Source: Chrysaora quinquecirrha
Lineage: Eukaryota > Cnidaria > Scyphozoa > Semaeostomeae > Pelagiidae
NCBI GenBank assembly: GCA_014526335.1
Contig: JACTAT010000006.1
Span: 2,186,738-2,250,737, forward strand
Direction of reading: 5' to 3'
Length of the DNA: 64,000 bases
Positions 56,345 through 64,000 of this stretch are shown piece by piece. Both the position numbers and the translations under genes were made by a program. The notes under the pieces are model-generated. The model was not told the origin of the DNA. It saw only the letters and a list, made by a program, of their open reading frames with translations, and searched no databases. The stretch's first letter is position 1, and each line of letters begins with the position of its first letter.

Positions 56345-56844
56345 NNNNNNNNNNNNNNNNNNNNNNNNNNNNNNNNNNNNNNNNNNNNNNNNNNNNNNNN
56401 NNNNNNNNNNNNNNNNNNNNNNNNNNNNNNNNNNNNNNNNNNNNNNNNNNNNNNNNNNNNNNNNNNNNNNNNNNNNNNNNNNNNNNNNNNNNNNNNNNNN
56501 NNNNNNNNNNNNNNNNNNNNNNNNNNNNNNNNNNNNNNNNNNNNNNNNNNNNNNNNNNNNNNNNNNNNNNNNNNNNNNNNNNNNNNNNNNNNNNNNNNNN
56601 NNNNNNNNNNNNNNNNNNNNNNNNNNNNNNNNNNNNNNNNNNNNNNNNNNNNNNNNNNNNNNNNNNNNNNNNNNNNNNNNNNNNNNNNNNNNNNNNNNNN
56701 NNNNNNNNNNNNNNNNNNNNNNNNNNNNNNNNNNNNNNNNNNNNNNNNNNNNNNNNNNNNNNNNNNNNNNNNNNNNNNNNNNNNNNNNNNNNNNNNNNNN
56801 NNNNNNNNNNNNNNNNNNNNNNNNNNNNNNNNNNNNNNNNNNNN
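56345..56844. other. Assembly gap (500 N)
   Basis: Exactly 500 N, probably a placeholder length rather than a measured size. The open frames drawn across it are meaningless upstream of 56845. It hides the 5' part of the LINE. Confidence 1.
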
Positions 56845-59656
56845 CTTAGTTAGCCTCCTCAGTGCCTTAAAAATAGATTTTGACTGCATATGTCTCACTG
56901 AAGTAAATAATACAAATTTAAACTCTTATAGCTCTCTATTGAAAGGATACATTTTTTCATCAGATCCCCCCTCAACGGGAAATATTGGAGGGGTTGGTCT
57001 ATTTATAAAAGAAGAGATAAAGCTTACTAAATTGAATAATCTTGAGTTAAAATGTACAAATCCGTGTGAAAATTTATGGGTTCAATTTACGAAGAATAAT
57101 GTAGAAGTGATTTTAGGCATAATTTACAGGCATCCTAACGGGAACCTAGATGATTTCAATAATAAACTAGACGAAGCTATTAGTACTGCTCAAACTATAA
57201 AGCATGATAAATGTGTAATAATTGGCGACCTTAACATTGATCTTATCAAATACAATGAACCGGGTAGAGCTAAAACTAAGGAATATCTGGATCTTTTACT
57301 AACTCATGGCTACCTTCCTACCATTACTCTTCCAACAAGAATAACAGATCGTACAGCCACATTAATAGATCATATATTCATAAAAGAACGAAAGCAAAGC
57401 AACAAATTCGTCTCAGGTAACATTTTTACAGATATATCCGATCATTTAGCTAACTTTCTTTTGATCCCTAACGATAAAACTGACAAACCACAGTCGAATA
57501 AGATAAAGACACGTGTTTTCGGTTCCAAAAATACTGAAAAATTTCTTAGTATTTTACAAAATACAGATTGGAACTCAGTTTACCAACAGACTAATGCGAA
57601 CCACTGTGCAACGATTTTCGATAACATAATTCAGAGTGCTTATAATGAGGCGTTCCCATACAAAACCCTTTCACGTAAAAGATTGAAAGACAAACCTTGG
57701 GTAACTACTTCGCTAAAAAAATGTATTATCAAAAAAAACAACCTTTTTGCCAAATATATAAAAAGCAAAAGCAAAGAAAGTAAAGATAAATACTCTCGAT
57801 ATCGCAATATTTTATTGTCATGCCTCCGAAGTTCTAAAACAGCATATTTTAAAGAACTGCTTGACAAAAAATCTACAAGAATAACAAAAATGTGGTCGGT
57901 ATTAGGAAGCTTTTTAAATCCTAAGAAATGGAGACGTGATAATGCAATCAAGACAATCTCTTATGATGGGAAAACTTTCGAAGATGACCGAGACATCGCA
58001 AACGCCCTGAATTCTCACTTCTGCAATATTGGTAAAAATATTGCTAGTAAAATTGCCCCCCCTAACTCTCATTTTACACAATATCTAAAAAACCCAATAG
58101 GTAATACTTTCTTTCTAAGTTTAATAGACGAAGATGAAGTTAAAAATCAAATACAAAGCTTGAAAATAAAGAAATCTCCTGGATATGATGAGATAAAGCC
58201 AAGTATTATTAAACATTCCTGTTCATTTTTAGTAAAGCCTCTTACACATATTTTTAACCTCTCTTTTTCAAATGGGATAGTGCCTGACGTTTGGAAAGTA
58301 GCAAAAGTTATTCCGATTTTCAAATCTGGCGAAAAAAGCATCCCGGACAATTATAGACCTATATCATTACTTTCATGTTTCGAAAAAATTTTAGAGAGAT
58401 TATTAGCAAGGAGAATAGCTTCTTTTCTAAATTCACAAAACATCTTATACAAACTGCAGTTTGGCTTTCGTGAAGGTCATTCAACAATGCATGCTCTTCT
58501 AGAATTAATGGAAGAGCTTTACTTGAATTTAGATAAAGGCAATAACTGTGTAGGGGTCTTTCTTGACCTGACAAAGGCCTTTGATACGATAGACCACGAC
58601 ATTCTTCTCTATAAACTAGAACATTATGGTTTCAGAGGTAAAATTCATGATTGGTTTACTAGTTATCTAAAAGACAGAAAGCAGTTCACCTATGCTAACG
58701 GGAAAAATTCTGATATTGAACACATTGGCAAAGGTGTACCTCAAGGGTCCGTCCTTGGTCCGATTCTATTTACGATATATGTGAACGACATGCCAAACTC
58801 GACGAAACTTATACCCAGACTCTATGCAGATGACACTAATGTTTTTAACTTCGGTAACAATTTGTCTGATATGATGAATGAGACAAACATTGAGTTAAGA
58901 AAAATGCATGATTGGCTCAGAGCAAATATGCTAAAGGTTAATACAGATAAGACCAATTTTTGCATGATTCACTCATCAACAAAAACTCCTACTGATGTGG
59001 TATATACTGTAGAAATGGGCAAACCCTTGACAAAATCGAACGATATCAAATATCTCGGCATAAAATTAGATTCTAAACTTAACTGGGAAAGCCATGTTCA
59101 AAAGATAAAAAGTGAAGTAATCAAATACTCCTCTATGTTTTATAAACTACGGTATCACTTGCCGAAATCTTGCCTGACAACTCTATATGATTCACTAGTT
59201 CTATCAAAAATAGCTTATGCATTCGAAATAATTGGGTGTGCATCAAATAAACTTATAAAAGAGCTTCAAGTTCTCCAAAACAGAATTCTTCGAATACTTA
59301 CATTTAAAGATCGTAGACACCCAACAAATACTCTCCACAAGGAAACAAACTTTCTTAAACTAACTGACTTTTTTGACTTCAAAATCTTAAAAATCATGCA
59401 GCAGGTTCACCATGATAAAACTAAACTCCCTGTAGTGTTCCAAAACTATTTTAAAACAAATGAAACCTTACATAACTACGAAACTCGCCATAAAAAAAAT
59501 TACAAAATTCATAAAACTAATAAGAAATGGGGTGATAAGATGATTCGCAACAAAGGGGCTCGTCTTTGGAATGCATTACCTTCATCACTAAAAAATATCA
59601 GAAATTCGTCAAAATTTGGAAAAGTTCTTAAGAAACGCATTATTGATGGTTATTAA
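56845..59656 (+). CDS. LINE ORF2: apurinic endonuclease + reverse transcriptase (5' end in gap)
   Basis: 936 codons are open without a stop. Endonuclease motifs: catalytic Glu in CICLTEVN, YRHPNG, IIGDLNIDL, TLIDHIF and DISDHLANF. Reverse transcriptase: PDNYRPISLLSCFEKILER, LQFGFREGHST, VFLDLTKAFDTIDHD, GKGVPQGSVLGPILF, catalytic LYADD and KYLGIKLD. The C-terminal segment ends WNALPSSLKN, usual for CR1-like clades. The protein nicks the target and copies element RNA into it. All visible catalytic residues are kept, so the element is or recently was active; the missing N-terminus prevents certainty. Confidence 0.93.
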
Positions 59657-59968
59657 TTTTAGTCATCCAGCTTGAAAAATATTCCAAAAAAATAATAAAA
59701 GTTAAAAAATAAAAAAAAGTTTATATTATAGTAATAATACTGTGCTTTAATTGTTTGTAAAGGCTGAATATTTTGTGTTCTGATTTTTATATTTTTAGCT
59801 TCTTAGATGTGTTTTGTAACTTTATTATAACTTTAATTTAGCGGCCCAAGCCTGATAAGCTCTGCTTTTCTTGGGTCGCGTAAAACACTACTATTTTGCC
59901 TTTAATTTGTACCTTATACATTAATTGTGTGTTTTATAAATGAAATTGAATTGAATTGAATTGAATTG
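56845..59968 (+). mobile_element. LINE (non-LTR retrotransposon), CR1/L2-like, 3' part with tail
   Basis: The open frame is followed by a 3' UTR with a hairpin-forming GGCCCAAGC..CTTGGGTCGC (59841-59880) and a (TTGAA)n tail, about five pentamers (59943-59967). A terminal stem plus short tandem tail replacing poly(A) is typical of the CR1/L2 group. The 5' end lies in the gap. The target duplication cannot be checked. Confidence 0.85.
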
Positions 59969-60188
59969 GTAGGCTATCTCCGGCATGGAGTTTGAAATTT
60001 TATTGGTGTACTGGCATCCGCATGGATCTTTAAAAAAACAATAGCCTAGACTGTTATTTCAATTATAAAACAAGAGACCTATTGTTTCTTTGGCGTGAAG
60101 ACCGATTTGTTTGGTGTATTCTCCTGCATGGCGGTAACACGGAATGCAAACTGGATGACATAAAATATTCATTCTCTTCTTGTTTTAG

Positions 60189-61143
60189 TTGCTGTTGCTC
60201 ATACATCTGTACAAAAAAGATGGGCACATGTTCAAGAACCAGATGATGTCTTTGATGCAAGATGGGAGGCATACTTCAATAGGTATCAAGCTTGTACATA
60301 AATATTCAGCACCGAGAGCTACTAAAAAGCCCTTGCATCTTGCTACATGAGCCATATGATACAAACAATAGCACCTTTTTATGATGCAGATGGAAAAATT
60401 ACCTATATGCCAAAAAATGACACATGTATCGTAAAACGTTATGTGCAAGACTATTAAACAGCCAACTACTAGAGCTACTAAAAACCTTTTCATCTTGCTA
60501 TGTGAGCCATAGGAAACATACAGTAGCACCTTTTTATGGTACAGATGGAAAAATTAGCTATCTGCCAAAAAATGACACATGTATCGTAAAATGTTATGTG
60601 CAAGGCTATTACACAGCCAGCTTCTAGAGCTACTAAAAGCCCTATTCATCTTGCTACATGAGCTATATGACACATAAAGTAGCACCTTTTTATGGTACAG
60701 ATTGAAAAATTAGCTATCTGCCAAAAAATGACACATGTATCATAAAACATTATGTGCTATGTCTTTGATAAAGTTGTGAAAGTTTTCTGGAGTTGCAAAA
60801 GCTCCATATTTTAAATTAAGTGTACAATATATCTAGGGTTATTCCCAGTAAAACACACTTGCATATCTTGAATTTTAGGCCAGAAATTGATGATTGGGAA
60901 CTCAGAAAAGGATTGAATGAATTGCATGGTCATGATCTTGTACCAGAGCCAAAGATTGTATCTGCAGCATTGAAAGCCTGCCGTCGTTTGAATGATTATG
61001 CCATGACGGTGAGGATTTTTGAGATGATCAAAGACAAAGCTGGAGGTAGTGATGAAATCTACAGCTACATAATCAAAGAATGCAAACCAACTATGGATGA
61101 GCTAGGAATCAGCACTCCTGAGCAGCTGGGTTTACAAATCTAA
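60189..61143 (+). CDS. COX5A: Cytochrome c oxidase subunit 5A homologue, last two exons (partial)
   Basis: Exons 60189-60282 (starts after TTTTAG, ends AAT AG then GTATCA) and 60879-61143 join in phase 2. They encode the mature region [15 protein letters not shown] then [56 protein letters not shown]. This is the strongly conserved body of the nuclear-encoded subunit 5A of mitochondrial complex IV, an all-helical matrix-side subunit. The upstream exon with the mitochondrial targeting peptide was not found; a recent LINE and an assembly gap lie just upstream. A possible ATTAAA poly(A) signal occurs about 50 bp after the stop. The intron holds three tandem 155-bp units. Convergent with JTB. Confidence 0.95.
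60316..60765. repeat. Three tandem ~155-bp units in the COX5A intron
   Basis: Units begin GAGCTACTAAAA at 60316, 60472 and 60627 and contain TAGCACCTTTTTATG and TGCCAAAAAATGACACATGT. Copies are about 85-90% alike by eye. Confidence 0.9.
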
Positions 61144-62249
61144 AAGAACTTTAATTTCTAGATTGTGTACTGTGTTTTCAGATTGTTCTGTATTAAATGC
61201 TACTGAGCTTTCAGATGTTGTGAGAATTAGCTTAGAAAATGAAATAACAAGTTTATGAAGATATCTCAATTTTTTTTAAAAAAACCTGTTGGCTTTCCAG
61301 TATGGTCTAGTTGTGGAAAACATTTGAATTTAGTGCTGCTTGAAAACAAGCACTGCTCTCAATACAGCACATCATCATCAGAGTTAGAAAAAATAGGTAT
61401 TCTGAAGCTTGCTCATACAAACCTGCAGAAAATACTTCCATTATACTAATGTGCAGAGTGTAACCTTTTGTTTTAAAGAGAGAAAACAGAATGAAGTTTG
61501 AATGGCATCATCATCGTTAGTATCACCACCATCATTATGATTATCACCAACACCATCATTATTATCGTCATCATCATAATCGTCATTGTCATCATCATGA
61601 TCATAATTACTGTCTTCGCCATCTATAACCTTGTCAATGTACTACTAAGTAGTCATACTTCGTACACAGCAACAAAACTATATATCAATGTTTGAAACAC
61701 TACAATGCAACTGATGAGAAATGGGGGTTTTGAATCTGTTAACTTGAGAATGGGTTATCATTGGAGAGAGAATGGGGGCGGAGGTTATTGGAGGGAACAA
61801 GAAAAGAGACAGTATGATGCACAGCAAAAAAGGGCAAATAAATGATGTTCTTGATAATTTCAGATTTACAGACAAAAATAAGGGTTAACTGTTTCATGCT
61901 CTACATATCTTTAACATCATAAAGTGCTCGACATATTCAACAGTTCCAGTCTTTAATTTCCTTGTTTCACAATGTTTTGCCAATAACCTTCACGACAACG
62001 ATTTTACGCTGTTTTACGTTGCATATATTGGGCTTACAACGGGGTATTACGAACAAAGACGTTCATTTTTCTTACCGCACTTTCCAGTAGTATCCAAAAT
62101 ACCACTCATTCATTAGGATTGGAACAGGTCTTGAACGCGGATCGATGAGGCTTGAGAACAAACCGCTAGAAGTTTTCCATACAGACTCGAGCGAACCCGT
62201 ACAACGGAGTCTTCTTGGCCTGTCAGTTATTATGGAAAGGCACTACGAG
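61144..62249. other. Intergenic region between convergent COX5A and JTB
   Basis: 3' UTRs of both genes and a microsatellite. A short plus-strand frame at 61255-61449 has no family resemblance. Confidence 0.5.
61498..61612. repeat. ATC/ATT-type microsatellite
   Basis: Imperfect run of ATC/ATT trinucleotides between COX5A and JTB. The Ile/Met-rich frame over it is an artefact. Confidence 0.85.
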
Positions 62250-63632
62250 CTAAACACATGAATCCGACATTTGCCTTTTAACTCGTTGATAATGGACATA
62301 TTGCAGTGAACGCCGTCTCCACCAAACAACAGCATTAGACAGAATTGCACAGGCGAAACTTGCTGCCTATTGCATGATAAAAAGGAATGGATTAAAACCG
62401 GCTAAGAACTGCTTACGGTTATGTAGAATTTCATCGTTCAACGGATGGAAATAGATAGTCGATGCGTTTTCCCAAACCGTTTCTAACAAAACTAAAAACA
62501 CCTTTTTATTAAACAGTAGAGGAATACAAAAGGTAGCAAATAAGTTATTTTTTTCCTAAAAAAAGTTTTGATAATGTCACAGAACTGATATCATATGCTG
62601 AAATTGAAAAGAAAGTTTCAGTACTGGACTTATTTGAAACTTTCTTAGTCCATCGGTTTATGAGGTAACGAAATTTGAAGGTTTTTCATTAATTTGTACA
62701 TAAAGCAAGTCAAAATCAGGGAGACTGAGGTAGTCGAGATACCAGGGTTAACTAGCGATTTTGAAGTTCAGAAAAACTAAGAAGTGCATTGCAAATAATG
62801 CACCAACTGAGACAGCCTATGCTTCCAGCTTTCGAATGATCAAGCGGGTAGCTTATAGGCAGCTTTTATTTTGTTTGAATTCAGAATGTTTTAGCAAACC
62901 AATTGTTTAATACAAACTTCAAAGAACGTATTGTAGCCTTTTCCGTACCGACCGTACCATCAAAAGCATTTTCATACATGCAACAAAAGAGTACAATCTC
63001 TAATAAATATGTTTTGGCAATAAAACTACACATGCTCAAGGGGTAAGTTCACTTACCTCAAACACCCAGAATCGCTTCTTCTCGACGGAGTCATCAAATG
63101 GACAACTGTCAAACAAAAAATAATTCTCAGTATTGAAGTAAAAATCTTTGAGTTATGTCAAACTTTACAACCACGATAAAAAGAGGAAATTTTGTAACAA
63201 ACTTTTTGCCTTGTAAGATGTTTTGACTGGGACTCTTCAGACGCAACAGAAGATATCTTTTAGCTACATAAATGTAACTAATTTTACGAAAATTTCCTTG
63301 CAAAACCTGTGCGAAATTCATGGGGTATTTTCTTTAATTCTAACCTTGGTGATGGACCACAATGACATGATTGACAAAATCTCAAAGCTGAGCTTGACTT
63401 AAATAAAATGATGATGATGAAGATGATGTATATTATGGACATTACACTACATAAAGAAAATAACAAAGAAAAGTGGAAATAAGCAATCTATTTCTTCATT
63501 TCTCTACAAAAACAATGTTCAAAATTAAAGAAAAATATTTTTGCTGTCTCACCTGATATAAGTTTTGACTTTTGATTTCTGACATTCAACTTGTTGTTTA
63601 TTGCCAGTTTCTTTACAAGCTGGTAGTTTGCT
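62250..63632 (-). CDS. JTB: JTB (jumping translocation breakpoint) protein homologue, last three exons (partial)
   Basis: Exons (minus) 63632-63553, 63105-63057 and 62366-62250 join in phases 2 and 0 with GT-AG borders (donors GTGAGA, GTAAGT). They encode the conserved ectodomain end KLPACKETGNKQQVEC then SCPFDDSVEKKRFWVFE, a membrane segment AASFACAILSNAVVWW, and a short basic cytosolic tail ending QRVKRQMSDSCV. This matches the JTB layout: Cys-rich extracellular region, LFWKFEG-like motif, single helix, tail ending near K.QI. JTB is a small type I membrane protein tied to mitochondria, growth-factor signalling and cytokinesis. Signal peptide and first Cys exon lie further right, probably beyond the window. 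Assignment rests on cysteine spacing and the FW.FE motif. Confidence 0.75.
62367..63056. other. JTB intron, AT-rich, with MITE-like fragments
   Basis: No exon. 62590-62660 contains AAAGAAAGTTTCAGTACTGG and AAACTTTCTTAG, similar to the body of the TA-flanked MITE at 6977-7358, so a degraded copy is likely. Confidence 0.4.
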
Positions 63633-64000
63633 CTAGAAAAAAAACAGAGTAGCTACGACTGGACTCATATCGAAAGCTTGTAAAAGTATGTCAGCATTTT
63701 GGTGTATGGTGTATGCATTTTGAAGCACTTTGCTACAAATTTGTCTGTTCAGACTCAGAACCCATCTTGCCAGCTGGCGCTTGTAACTCATGACTGCTAA
63801 CTAACTAGCTTTCTCAAATGAACAAGCTGTGCAGTTTGCTGTGCAGGAAAAGTGTGCAGTCTGCATGTGCTAGGCATTTGTATGATTTTTTTGTTGCACC
63901 AGTGTAAGTGCTTTCAAAAGATTAAGCAGTTTGAATATAGCCTTAAAGTGGTGCTCTGGTTCAGGGCTCTTGGCAAAGACCACTATTTTTAACCAAATTG
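63633..64000. other. Window end, JTB upstream intron (inferred)
   Basis: No exon recognised. If JTB is complete, its first exons lie further to the right. Confidence 0.4.

Overview
The window is animal nuclear DNA: AT-rich, with spliced genes, GT-AG introns, a tRNA-derived SINE, LINEs, MITEs and several DNA transposons. The host genes are all metazoan (CCDC34, VAMP7, DHRS12, JTB and COX5A homologues, plus a fragment with a MANSC-like domain). Together with a stand-alone LYS1-type saccharopine dehydrogenase and a His/Gly-rich secreted protein, they suggest an early-branching marine invertebrate, perhaps a cnidarian. That placement is inference. One assembly gap of 500 N lies at 56345-56844.

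Host genes, left to right: a MANSC-like fragment (minus, 1365-2717); CCDC34 (minus, three coding exons, 11347-13717); VAMP7 (minus, six exons totalling 220 aa, 16246-24812); DHRS12 (minus, four exons totalling 319 aa, 26919-30186); saccharopine dehydrogenase (minus, intronless, 44682-45848); a His/Gly-rich secreted protein (minus, intronless, 52820-53671); the last two exons of COX5A (plus, 60189-61143); and the last three exons of JTB (minus, 62250-63632). COX5A and JTB converge. The genes form no operon or shared pathway; this is an ordinary eukaryotic gene neighbourhood.

Most of the remaining sequence is mobile DNA. A Ginger-like cut-and-paste transposon (about 31185-44245) encodes a spliced protein with H2C2 zinc finger, DDE integrase, possible GPY/F region, Ulp1 protease and PHD finger. 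It lies between two inverted arrays of a 62-bp repeat. A structurally intact hAT element (20761-24360, 8-bp target duplication) sits in VAMP7 intron 1. Three fold-back elements (5303-8260, 46069-47959, 48086-51532) also have arms built from tandem repeats facing each other. A LINE with a long open reading frame (up to 59968) follows the gap. SINEs, TA-flanked MITEs and minisatellites fill introns and spacers.

The most unusual theme is that four separate elements in 64 kb have long terminal inverted repeats made of tandem arrays. In one of them (48086-51532) each arm carries nine hairpin-bearing units, and the outer units occur in the same variant order on both arms.
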